The notes under the pieces were generated by a model. That model ran no database searches, was not told the origin of the DNA, and saw only the letters and a program-made list of their open reading frames with translations. From Terriglobus albidus (GTDB lineage: Bacteria; Acidobacteriota; Terriglobia; Terriglobales; Acidobacteriaceae), in the NCBI RefSeq assembly GCF_008000815.1, contig NZ_CP042806.1, positions 6,014,001 through 6,078,000 of the forward strand: a stretch of DNA of 64,000 bases. Reading direction: 5' to 3'. Each line of letters starts with the position of its first letter. Within the stretch, counting starts at the first letter, position 1. Positions 16,678-24,452 of this stretch are shown piece after piece. Position numbers and translations under genes: made by a program.

Positions 16678-17588
16678 TCACGATCAACCATCCACCGCTG
16701 CGCCAGATGGCGAAGTACGTCGGTCTGCCCTTGGCGCTGCTGTTCGGCTTCGATGTGATTGTGGTGGTGGCCTTCAAGGTCATGCATCTGCGGTGGATCG
16801 CGCAACCAGCCATCCCTCTTAGCCTGCTGGGATCGGCCATCGGCGTGATCGTCGGCTTCCGCAACAACTCCTCCTATGGACGATGGTGGGAGGCGCGGAC
16901 GCTCTGGGGTGCGATTGTGAACAACTCCCGCACGCTCGCGCGGCAAGCCGTTACCGCCATCCGCCCCGTGACCGAAGAGGATGTCCAGAACGTGCAGTAC
17001 CTGCAGCGTCGCATCGTGCTGCTGCAGATCGCGTGGGTTAACTGTCTGCGTCAGCAACTGCGTGGTCTGGAACCGTGGTGGGAGTTGAAAGACATTCTTC
17101 CCCAGGAAGAGATCATGCTGCTGAAACATGAGAAGAATGTCGCCCTTGAGATTCAGAAACGTATCGGTCTGCTGGTCACCGAGGCCTATGAAAATGGCTG
17201 GATCAACGAGCGCCAATGGGCCAACATGGATGACACCCTCAGCCGTCTGTGCGATGCCCAGGGCGGATCAGAGCGCATCAAGAACACGCCGATGCCGCGC
17301 CAGTACGACTACTTTCCGCGGATCTTCGTGCATCTCTACTGTTTGCTGCTGCCGATCGCCATGGTGGGGAACCTGGGCTGGTGGACACCCCTCGGCTCCA
17401 CCGGTGTGGGCCTCATCTTCCTGGCGCTGAACCAGATCGGAACCGATCTCGAAGACCCCTTCAGCAACACCATCTTCGATATCCCGCTCACAGCCATCTG
17501 CCGCACCATCGAAGTGAATCTCCGCCAGATGCTGGCCGAAAAAGAGATCCCGGCCCTGGAACGGCCGATCGACGGGGTACTTTGGTAA
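16674..17588 (+). CDS. Bestrophin-family (UPF0187) anion channel
   Basis: About 304 residues. Seen: an N-terminal hydrophobic segment, the family signature RNNSSYGRWWEAR (about 62-74), and later membrane helices (FVHLYCLLLPIAMVG, LIFLALNQIGTDLEDPF) including the GTDLEDPF motif near 263-270 that matches the Asp-rich region of bestrophins. Bestrophins form pentameric anion channels, and several eukaryotic members pass bicarbonate. The start is a TTG overlapping the carbonic anhydrase stop by 4 nt; the ATG 33 bp later is an alternative. The link to bicarbonate flux is inferred from the operon. Confidence 0.88.
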   Translation: MITINHPPLRQMAKYVGLPLALLFGFDVIVVVAFKVMHLRWIAQPAIPLSLLGSAIGVIVGFRNNSSYGRWWEARTLWGAIVNNSRTLARQAVTAIRPVTEEDVQNVQYLQRRIVLLQIAWVNCLRQQLRGLEPWWELKDILPQEEIMLLKHEKNVALEIQKRIGLLVTEAYENGWINERQWANMDDTLSRLCDAQGGSERIKNTPMPRQYDYFPRIFVHLYCLLLPIAMVGNLGWWTPLGSTGVGLIFLALNQIGTDLEDPFSNTIFDIPLTAICRTIEVNLRQMLAEKEIPALERPIDGVLW

Positions 17589-17596
17589 GAAAGAAA

Positions 17597-17682
17597 TTGA
17601 ATGATTGAATAAATGAATAATTGAATGAAGGGTCGCTCCGACCCGATTCTTCAATCATTCCATTCTTCAATTATTCAATTCG
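17597..17682. terminator. AT-rich inverted repeat between convergent genes (probable bidirectional terminator)
   Basis: Complementary runs based on ATTGAAT/ATTCAAT surround GGGTCG-ctc-CGACCC (about 17631-17645). It fills the gap between the convergent bestrophin and ABC genes. A 22-bp stretch (17650-17671) recurs in reverse complement at 43457-43478 after the Ku gene. Confidence 0.55.
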
Positions 17683-17683
17683 C

Positions 17684-18436
17684 CTAGTAGGCGTTATGCA
17701 CAATATCCATTGAGCTGCGGCCGAGATCGATTGCCACGACTTCACCGTCGCGTACCGTGATCACCCGGTCGGCGATCTGGGCGGCTTCAGGATTGTGGGT
17801 AATCATCATCACGGTCTGGTTCATCTCCTTCGATGACTGGCGCAGCATGGCCAGCACCACATCGGAGTTCTTCGTGTCCAGATTGCCGGTTGGCTCATCG
17901 GCCAGCACAATAGAGGGCCGCGTGATCAGAGCGCGCGCGATGGCAACGCGCTGCTGTTCGCCGCCCGAAAGTTCATTCGGACGATGCTCGAGGCGCCCCT
18001 TGATATTCAGCATCTCCGAAAGATGATCGAGCAGATGACGATCCATCGGCGCTTTCAGTCCCGAAATATCGTAAGCCAGCTCGATGTTGCCGAGCGCGGA
18101 GAGCGTCGGCAACAGGTTGAACCGCTGAAAGATAAACCCGATATGTGACCGCCGCAGCCTGGTGCGCTCTGAATCGGAAAGATGGGCGAAGTCGACTCCA
18201 TCAATCTTGATGGAGCCATGCGTCGCCTGCGTCAATCCCCCCAGCAGATAGAACAACGTGCTTTTTCCGGATCCGGAAGGTCCTACGATGGCGACGAACT
18301 CACCTCGCTCTACCGAGAAGTTCACATTCCGAAGAGCCGGGACTTCCAGTTTGCCAGAGCGGTACGTCTTGCCGAGGTTCTGTGCTTGAATGATGGGCGG
18401 CACCTCGGTCAGTGTACAGGCTCCAGGGTGTGCCAT
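17684..18436 (-). CDS. ABC transporter ATP-binding protein (LolD/MacB type)
   Basis: A 250-residue ATPase with Walker A GPSGSGKST, Q-loop FIFQRFNLLPTLSALGN, signature LSGGEQQRVAIARAL, Walker B IVLADEP and H-loop MITHNPEAA. The TGNLDTKNS segment after Walker B and overall form place it in the LolD/FtsE/MacB branch, whose partners are FtsX-like permeases acting on lipoproteins or efflux. No permease is encoded nearby. The start at 18436 (MAHPGACTLTEVPP) lies 14 bp after the stop of the preceding gene; longer in-frame readings would overlap that gene. Confidence 0.88.
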   Translation of the reverse strand: MAHPGACTLTEVPPIIQAQNLGKTYRSGKLEVPALRNVNFSVERGEFVAIVGPSGSGKSTLFYLLGGLTQATHGSIKIDGVDFAHLSDSERTRLRRSHIGFIFQRFNLLPTLSALGNIELAYDISGLKAPMDRHLLDHLSEMLNIKGRLEHRPNELSGGEQQRVAIARALITRPSIVLADEPTGNLDTKNSDVVLAMLRQSSKEMNQTVMMITHNPEAAQIADRVITVRDGEVVAIDLGRSSMDIVHNAY

Positions 18437-18450
18437 CCAACCCCCTGCCG

Positions 18451-18807
18451 TCAGGCAGCGGGGCCACTGGTCGCGAGCAACGACTCCAGGCTGATGCCCT
18501 GCAGCAGGCTCACCTCGAGACGAAGGTGCACAAGGTCGCGAGCCTGCCGGGGACGGATATGGCGCTGCACGGTGCACAACTCTGCGAGAGTTGATTGTCC
18601 AGAGCGTGAAAACTCCAAGCCTGAACGCACCAGTTCGCCGTACAGGTCAATGATGCAATTCAACGGCAGTTCCAGCTCCATACCAAAGGCATGTTCGCTC
18701 AACGGTTCTTCCCGCAACAGCTGGCCGCCGCTCTTTCGAATTGCGCGCGCCAGGTTCACCACCAAACGCCCCTGGTCTTCGTATGTGTAGCTATGAATCG
18801 CTCGCAT
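18451..18807 (-). CDS. Unrecognised 118-residue protein upstream of ABC ATPase
   Basis: It begins MRAIHSYTYEDQGRLVVNLA, mixed alpha/beta, with no signal peptide or membrane segment. I do not recognise a family. It is 14 bp upstream of the ABC ATPase gene on the same strand, so the two are probably co-transcribed. The ATG at 18807 is chosen; a TTG at 18816 is closer to the AAGAGG sequence and is an alternative. Codon use resembles the neighbours. Confidence 0.65.
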   Translation of the reverse strand: MRAIHSYTYEDQGRLVVNLARAIRKSGGQLLREEPLSEHAFGMELELPLNCIIDLYGELVRSGLEFSRSGQSTLAELCTVQRHIRPRQARDLVHLRLEVSLLQGISLESLLATSGPAA

Positions 18808-18924
18808 GGAAAGCAATTAACCTCTTGCCGGTTCATCGGCCTCCATGGAGAAGTCATCACACCACCGGAGGATGAAATAGTTACTCTTGGTTACCAGACA
18901 CACCCTCGGTGTCACAATGGAAGG

Positions 18925-19311
18925 GTGATTTTGGGGATTGGCACGGACATGACAGAGATTGACCGAATACGGGACAGCATTGCCCGATTTGGTGACCGCT
19001 TCCTTCACCGGATCTTCACACCTGGTGAAATCGCCTACTGCCTCCGCAAAAGAGCCTCGGAAGAGAGTTTTGCCGCCCGTTTTGCAGCCAAAGAAGCGGC
19101 AGCCAAGGCTCTGGGCACTGGAATCAGCCGCGGTATCAGTTGGCAGGAGATCGAGGTCCGCCGGCAACCGGGCGAGCGGCCGACGATTCATTTCACAGGC
19201 CGCGCCGCTGAGCGCGCTGTAGCCATGGGAATCGCCGCAGCCCATCTCTCACTGACGCACACCCGCGGGATGGCGCTCGCCACGGTTATCGTGGAAGGTC
19301 CAGGTTGCTGA
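18925..19311 (+). CDS. acpS: Holo-[acyl-carrier-protein] synthase
   Basis: A 128-residue phosphopantetheinyl transferase that activates ACP with the CoA arm. Seen: N-terminal ILGIGTDMTEIDRI with the Mg-binding Asp, FTPGEIAYC and the FAARFAAKEAAAKALGTGIS block with the conserved Glu/Lys. The start GTG at 18925 gives the family's usual N-terminus; a TTG at 18931 is better spaced from GGAAGG. It stands alone on the plus strand, upstream of the MlaD-like gene by about 110 bp. Confidence 0.93.
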   Translation: MILGIGTDMTEIDRIRDSIARFGDRFLHRIFTPGEIAYCLRKRASEESFAARFAAKEAAAKALGTGISRGISWQEIEVRRQPGERPTIHFTGRAAERAVAMGIAAAHLSLTHTRGMALATVIVEGPGC

Positions 19312-19422
19312 TTTTGAAACCTTTAGCACCTGAATGACATCGCATAAAAGGAACCCTGATCCCCGCATGGTCTAATGCTTCCTGAAGCACTAGATAAGAC
19401 GCGTAGTTATTAAAGGAGAGAT

Positions 19423-20508
19423 ATGCCCAGCACCCAGGAAGTGCGTTGGTCGCAGTTGAAAGTCGGCGTGATTGTTCTGATCTCGCTCACGCTGTTGATC
19501 GTCCTCATCTTCCTGCTCACCAGTTCTCAGGGCGCCAGCCTTTTCTCTAAAAAGCTCATGGTGCGCGTCTACTTCGATAACTCCGCCGGCCTGAAAGTCG
19601 GAGCACCGGTAACCCTGCAGGGTGTCACCATCGGAAATGTGACCGGAGTGCGAGTCGTAGACGATCCCGCGCGCAAGCTCATGCCTGTGGAAGCCAGCCT
19701 GAGGCTCGACGCCAAGTACCAGTCACTGTTGCATAGGGACACCACTGCCGCGCTCTCCACCGTCGGTGTTCTCGGCGACACGGTAATCGATCTCAACAGC
19801 CAGGTTGCGACCGGACCGCTGTTGCAGGACGGAGATGTCTTGAAGACCCTCGATACGCCCAACCTGCAGGATGTCGTCAAGTCCAGCCAGGGCACGATCG
19901 AGAGCCTGAACGTAATTCTTGCCAAGCTTGACCGCATCGTCGATACCATCGCCAGCGGTAAAGGCGCTATCGGCCAACTCATCTATGACGATTCGCTCTA
20001 TGTCCGGGCGAACAAAACCGTTGCCGAATTGCAGCGTCTGTCGGAGAACCTGAACAACGGACAGGGTTCGATCGGCAAGCTGTTGAAGGATGACGAGGTG
20101 TACAACCGCCTCAACTCCACAACGGCAAAGATCGACCACATTGCTTCAGAGCTCGATGCCGGCAAGGGCAGCGCAGGCAAGCTACTGAAAGACGATGCTC
20201 TATATAACAACCTGAACTCCACCCTCGCGCACGCGAACTCTATCCTCGCGGAAGCGGACGCGGGTAAGGGCGGTCTGGGGCTCCTGCTGAAAGACCCTAC
20301 TTTTGCCAAGAAGCTGAATAACACCGTTACCCGACTGGATGACCTGATCACCGGCATCGATGAAGGCAAAGGAACGGCAGGCAAACTCGTGAAGGATGAC
20401 GCGATGTATAACAACGTGAACACCCTGCTGACCAGCTCCAACAGCCTGGTCAACACCATCCGCAGCGACCCGAAGAAGTACCTGACCATCCACTTCCGGG
20501 TGTTCTAA
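19423..20508 (+). CDS. MCE-domain (MlaD-like) lipid transport protein with a repeated C-terminal tail
   Basis: A 361-residue protein with a cytoplasmic N-terminus, one membrane anchor (about 13-34), an MCE domain (about 42-125: VRVYFDNSAGLKVGAPVTLQ, then GVTIGNVTGVRV) and a periplasmic helical tail. The tail holds five units of about 34 residues built on GKGxxGKLLKDDxxYNNLN. MlaD rings carry phospholipids between the two membranes, normally with MlaE/MlaF; those are not next to this gene. AAAGGAG precedes the ATG. The orphan ABC ATPase at 17684 is not an MlaF by its signature, so a pairing is only a possibility. Confidence 0.88.
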   Translation: MPSTQEVRWSQLKVGVIVLISLTLLIVLIFLLTSSQGASLFSKKLMVRVYFDNSAGLKVGAPVTLQGVTIGNVTGVRVVDDPARKLMPVEASLRLDAKYQSLLHRDTTAALSTVGVLGDTVIDLNSQVATGPLLQDGDVLKTLDTPNLQDVVKSSQGTIESLNVILAKLDRIVDTIASGKGAIGQLIYDDSLYVRANKTVAELQRLSENLNNGQGSIGKLLKDDEVYNRLNSTTAKIDHIASELDAGKGSAGKLLKDDALYNNLNSTLAHANSILAEADAGKGGLGLLLKDPTFAKKLNNTVTRLDDLITGIDEGKGTAGKLVKDDAMYNNVNTLLTSSNSLVNTIRSDPKKYLTIHFRVF

Positions 20509-20604
20509 GAGTCTTTATCGTTCTCCAATACATGGCCCTCAGCGGCTATTGCTTCCTGCACAAATAATGTCCTATTCTATTATCCGAGCAGTCGAGGAGG
20601 CATG

Positions 20605-21084
20605 ATGCGTCCAGTCGGCAGTCCGGAGGAGTTGGAGCGCAAGCGTCAACGCGCGATCACACTCATCGAACAAGGCATTACCCAAGCTGAGATCGCGCGT
20701 GTTCTGGGAGTAGAGCCGCGCAGCGTGCGGCGTTGGAAGCATGCGTGGACCGAAGGAGGCCGTGAGGCGTTAGGGGCGACTCGGGCGACCGGCAGGCCAC
20801 CGCGTCTGAGCGCGAGGGACCGGCAAAAGCTGGAGAAGCAACTTCTCAAGGGGGCTGTCTCTGCTGGTTTTCCGACTGATCTATGGACTTGTCCCCGGGT
20901 AGCCGACTACATCGAGCGAACCTTCGGGGTTCAATACCATGTCGATCATGTTTGCCGCCTGTTGCATGGGATGCACTGGAGTCCACAAAAGCCAGTCCGC
21001 AAAGCTGTTGAACGCGATGAAGAGGCGATCCAGCAATGGGTCAAACAGGACTGGCCCGCTCTCAAAAAAAAGCGCACCGGCTGA
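20605..21084 (+). CDS. IS630-family transposase, N-terminal frame (OrfA)
   Basis: About 159 residues with a helix-turn-helix (LIEQGITQAEIARVLGVEPR, then SVRRWKHAW), an RPPRLSARDRQKLEK linker and a winged-helix region FGVQYHVDHVCRLLHGMHWS. GAGGAGG lies just before two adjacent ATG codons; the second (20605) has the better spacing. The frame ends shortly after a run of eight A (21064-21071), where a -1 slip would continue into OrfB. Confidence 0.88.
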   Translation: MRPVGSPEELERKRQRAITLIEQGITQAEIARVLGVEPRSVRRWKHAWTEGGREALGATRATGRPPRLSARDRQKLEKQLLKGAVSAGFPTDLWTCPRVADYIERTFGVQYHVDHVCRLLHGMHWSPQKPVRKAVERDEEAIQQWVKQDWPALKKKRTG

Positions 21085-21635
21085 AAGCCTGGCTGGTTTT
21101 TCTCGATGAGAGCGGCTTTTTGCTGGCTCCCTTGGTGCGGCGCAGTTGGGCTCCTTCCGGCCAAACACCGGTGATCTATCAGCGCGGACGGCATCACAAG
21201 AAAGTCTCTGCTATCGCTGCACTATGTGTTTCTCCGGAGCGTGACGAGGTTCGACTCTACTTCCGTCTCTATCCGGGAGGCGATGTCGATTCCACACGCG
21301 TGATCGACTTCCTGCGCGCACTCAACCACGAGTTGGCCGTCAACTGGTGCTTGATCTGGGACAGGCTCAATGCCCACCGCTCCAAGCAAACCAGCCGGTG
21401 GCTTGCCGGTGCACAACGCCTGCGGACCTCCTTCTTCCCTCCCTATGCTCCTGAGCTAAACCCGGTCGAGTATCTCTGGTCATGGACCAAGATCAATCCC
21501 CTCGCCAACCGCGCCTTCTTCGACATAGACGACTTGGCGGTTGAAGCAAGACATGCCGCCCGATCCTTGCAACACAAACAATCCCTGCTACGATCCTTCG
21601 TGCAACACAGCCCTCTTCTTCTACGCCTCAAATAG
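21036..21635 (+). CDS. IS630-family transposase, C-terminal DDE frame (OrfB)
   Basis: The catalytic part of the transposase: WLVFLDESGFLL (first Asp), LIWDRLNAH (second Asp) and PYAPELNPVEYLW (Glu), the DDE set of IS630/Tc1. It lies in the -1 frame relative to OrfA and overlaps it across the A8 run at 21064-21071, so the active enzyme is probably a frameshift fusion of about 340 residues. The given start is only the frame opening, not a likely independent initiation site. Confidence 0.88.
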   Translation: MGQTGLARSQKKAHRLKAWLVFLDESGFLLAPLVRRSWAPSGQTPVIYQRGRHHKKVSAIAALCVSPERDEVRLYFRLYPGGDVDSTRVIDFLRALNHELAVNWCLIWDRLNAHRSKQTSRWLAGAQRLRTSFFPPYAPELNPVEYLWSWTKINPLANRAFFDIDDLAVEARHAARSLQHKQSLLRSFVQHSPLLLRLK

Positions 21636-21642
21636 GACTTTA

Positions 21643-22120
21643 GTTATACAGGAATCAATAAAGCCGCACGTACTCTCACGTCAATTCGGCACGGCTGAAG
21701 CCGTGCCCTTAAGCAAAACATTCGCGCGTTGCGCGAACGAGAGACAACCTTTGCTTATGGGCCGATCTTCCGTACGTTGATCACGGATATGGTGAAGTTG
21801 ACAATGATACCGACAAATAGATCTTCCCTGTATCGCGTGATGATGGTTGCGCTTAGCGCTACCGTTTCGCGCCGGAGGTGCGAATGCCTTGCTTAAGCGC
21901 ACGGCTTCACAGGCTGCGGAAAAACTCTATATGAGGGGATAATCGGGTCAAATTTGGGGATAGAAAATCATCACCCAATGTCCCCGGATCGCTTATAGGT
22001 CATTCTGACGCGATCGTTTTTTTTGCGCTTCTCGAAAATCGAGTTTTTCCGCAGCCTGTTCAGCCGTGCGATAACAAGCCACAAAAAAACGGCGGCTTTA
22101 GCCGCTGAGGGCAGATCCAT
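21643..22120. repeat. Family A palindromic repeats interrupted by mobile elements
   Basis: Units GGCACGGCTGAAGCCGTGCC (about 21689), a CGCGCGTTGCGCGAAC-like stretch, then GCCGGAGGTGCGAATGCC, CTTAAGCGCACGGCTTCA (ending 21909) and, after a 149-bp insert, CAGCCGTGCG and GGCGGCTTTAGCCGCTGAGG. No gene lies in the 590-bp gap between the IS630 element and the M13 peptidase gene. Confidence 0.75.
21910..22058. mobile_element. 149-bp MITE inserted in a family A palindrome
   Basis: Perfect 18-bp terminal inverted repeats CAGGCTGCGGAAAAACTC (21910-21927) and GAGTTTTTCCGCAGCCTG (22041-22058), flanked by the 4-bp duplication TTCA (21906-21909 and 22059-22062). Removing the insert plus one TTCA restores the family A arm CACGGCTTCAGCCGTGCG. 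It has no coding capacity. The parent transposon is not identifiable from this window. Confidence 0.8.
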
Positions 22121-22224
22121 CCCAACCAACTCCGCTGGCCATAGCGAAGGACTCGCTTTTCCCCGGAACCCGCGCCGCCACTCCGGCGTATTCTCTAGGA
22201 ATCAGTTTTTCTAGAGGAGTTCCC

Positions 22225-24270
22225 ATGCGTCTTTCCCTTCTGGCGCCGGCGCTGCTGCTTGGCAGTCTCCCGGTTCTCGCGCAGGTTTCTGCCCCCACTG
22301 CTGAGCCTAAACAACCTGTCAGCTTCGATCTTTCCGGAATCGACAAGACCGCCGATCCATGCACGGACTTCTATCAGTACGCCTGTGGCAACTGGAAGAA
22401 GAACAACCCGATTCCGGCCGACCAGACTCGCTGGGGCCGCTTCAACGAGCTTGCTGAACGCAACAATTACCTGCTCTATCAGCAGTTGAAGACCGCGGCC
22501 GACTCCCCCAAGACGCCCCTCGCGAAGAAGTACGGCGACTTCTTCGCCGCCTGCATGGACAAGCCGTTGGCCGATAAGCTCGGCTATACCCCTCTCGATG
22601 CCCAGTTCAAGACGATTGCCGCCTTCAACGATCCGAAGAAGTTCGCCACCTTCGCGGGCATGATGGAGGATAAGTACGCGCAGGGCTTCTTCTTCGGTTT
22701 CGGCTCCGATCAGGACCAGAAGGACGCCTCAAAGGTTATCGGTGAGGTTGACCAGGCCGGTCTCGCGCTGCCGGACCGCGACTATTATCTGCAGAACGAT
22801 GAGCGCATGACCAAGATCCGGGAGCAGTACCTGGAGCACATGAAGAAGATGTTCGCGCTCATCGGCGACACGCCCGAGCAGGCTGCTACCGAAGCAAAGG
22901 CTGTGCTTGCGGTAGAGACCGCGCTGGCACAGGGCTCCATGTCACGCGTTGCCCGCCGTAATCCCAACAACCTGTACCACATCATGACCATCGCGCAGCT
23001 CCAGGATCTGACGCCGGGCTTCGACTGGAAGGTCTACCTGGCCGCGAAGAAAGAGTCGGCGCTCCCGAGCCTGAATGTGGCGACGCCGGACTTCTTCAAG
23101 TCCATGAACATGCAGCTCGCCGGTGAGAATCTCGCTGCGCTGAAGAGCTACATGCGCTGGCATGTGCTGCATCGCTATGCCGCCAATCTTGACGAGTCCA
23201 TCGCAACGGAGAACTTCAACTTCTTCGGCGCGACGCTTACCGGCCAGAAAGAGCAGACACCGCGCTGGAAGCGTTGCACCTCGATGACGGACCGCGCGCT
23301 TGGAGAAGCTGTCGGACAGGATTGGGTGAAGCAGTACTTCCCGCCCTCTTCCAAGGACAGCATGGAGAAGCTGGTCGATGCCCTGGATAAGTCTCTCGGA
23401 GAAGACATTAAGGGTCTGGACTGGATGAGCGACGCCACCAAGGCCGAGGCGCAGAAGAAGCTCGATGCCTTCCGCCGCAAGATCGGCTATCCCGAGAACT
23501 GGCGCGACTACTCGAAACTGGAGACCAAACGGAACGATCTGGTCGGAAACCTCGCCCGTTCGGCTGCGTTTACCGATCGCCGCGACCTGGACAAGATCGG
23601 CAAGCCCGTCGACGAGCGTGAGTGGCTAATGACGCCGCCGACTGTCAACGCTTACTACAACCCGGCGCAGAACGACATCAACTTTCCAGCCGGCATCCTG
23701 CAGCCGCCGTTCTTCGACGCGAAGATCGATCCGGCTGTGAACTTCGGCGGCATCGGCGTGGTGATCGGTCACGAGATGACGCACGGTTTCGACGACGAGG
23801 GCAGCCAGTTCGATGCACAGGGCAATGTGCGTTCCTGGTGGACCGATGAAGATCGCAAAAAATTCGAGGCCCGCACCGACTGCGAAGTAAAGGAGTATGA
23901 CGGCTTCGAGGTCGCTCCCGGCCAGAACCTGAACGGCAAACTGACTCTGGGCGAGAACACTGCGGACAACGGCGGCCTGCGGATCGCGTATGCCGCGCTG
24001 ATGAGCGTTCTGGCGCAGCAGGGCGGCGATGCGGCGTCAAAGCAGGTGGACGGCTACACGCCCCAGCAGCGCTACTTCATCGGTTTTGCCCAGGTATGGT
24101 GCGAAAACACCCGCGAAGCGACCGCTCGCCTGCGGGCGAAGACCGATCCGCACTCCAGCGGCCAGTGGCGCGTTAATGGCAGCGTGCAAAACTTCGAGGA
24201 GTTCGGGAAGGCATTCGGGTGCAGGAAGGGGCAGCCCATGGTGCCGGTCAACGCCTGCCGCGTCTGGTAG
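22225..24270 (+). CDS. M13-family (neprilysin/PepO-type) zinc endopeptidase, secreted
   Basis: A 681-residue protein with a signal peptide (LSLLAPALLLGSLPVLAQ). The M13 marks are all present: CTDFYQYACGNW near the N-terminus, NAYYNPAQNDINFPAGILQP, the zinc site VIGHEMTHGFDD (His/Glu/His about 516-520), the third ligand in GENTADNGGLR (Glu about 577), and the C-terminal CRKGQPMVP...CRVW tail. It probably degrades peptides in the periplasm or outside. TAGAGGAG precedes the ATG, and a terminator follows. Length is normal for the family. Confidence 0.95.
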   Translation: MRLSLLAPALLLGSLPVLAQVSAPTAEPKQPVSFDLSGIDKTADPCTDFYQYACGNWKKNNPIPADQTRWGRFNELAERNNYLLYQQLKTAADSPKTPLAKKYGDFFAACMDKPLADKLGYTPLDAQFKTIAAFNDPKKFATFAGMMEDKYAQGFFFGFGSDQDQKDASKVIGEVDQAGLALPDRDYYLQNDERMTKIREQYLEHMKKMFALIGDTPEQAATEAKAVLAVETALAQGSMSRVARRNPNNLYHIMTIAQLQDLTPGFDWKVYLAAKKESALPSLNVATPDFFKSMNMQLAGENLAALKSYMRWHVLHRYAANLDESIATENFNFFGATLTGQKEQTPRWKRCTSMTDRALGEAVGQDWVKQYFPPSSKDSMEKLVDALDKSLGEDIKGLDWMSDATKAEAQKKLDAFRRKIGYPENWRDYSKLETKRNDLVGNLARSAAFTDRRDLDKIGKPVDEREWLMTPPTVNAYYNPAQNDINFPAGILQPPFFDAKIDPAVNFGGIGVVIGHEMTHGFDDEGSQFDAQGNVRSWWTDEDRKKFEARTDCEVKEYDGFEVAPGQNLNGKLTLGENTADNGGLRIAYAALMSVLAQQGGDAASKQVDGYTPQQRYFIGFAQVWCENTREATARLRAKTDPHSSGQWRVNGSVQNFEEFGKAFGCRKGQPMVPVNACRVW

Positions 24271-24290
24271 CTCGCCCTGAAATCATCAAA

Positions 24291-24315
24291 AGCCCGGCTA
24301 ACGCCGGGCTTTTTC
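24291..24315 (+). terminator. Terminator of the M13 peptidase gene
   Basis: AGCCCGGC (24291-24298), loop taac, GCCGGGCT (24303-24310), then TTTTTCTTT. It lies about 20 bp after the stop. Confidence 0.85.
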
Positions 24316-24452
24316 TTTCCGTCAAACGAGCCACTCCCGGTGGCACAAAGTATCCCGCCCTTTTACAATGGAGCGAGGAAAAGAACCCACAGATTGGACG
24401 GCCTGAACGGCAGCAAGCTCCGCCGGTCGGCTCTTGAGGTAAAAGGAAGCGC

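Larger units (their letters stand above)
20567..21640 (+). mobile_element. IS630-family insertion sequence, complete
   Basis: 1074 bp, flanked on both sides by TA (20565-20566 and 21641-21642), the IS630 target. Terminal repeats read ATGTCCTATT on the left and, reverse-complemented, AAGTCCTATT on the right (9 of 10). It carries two overlapping frames for one transposase. It is inserted in the loop of an inverted repeat (TTGCTTCCTG / CAGGAATCAA) that itself interrupts a family A palindrome. Confidence 0.88.
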
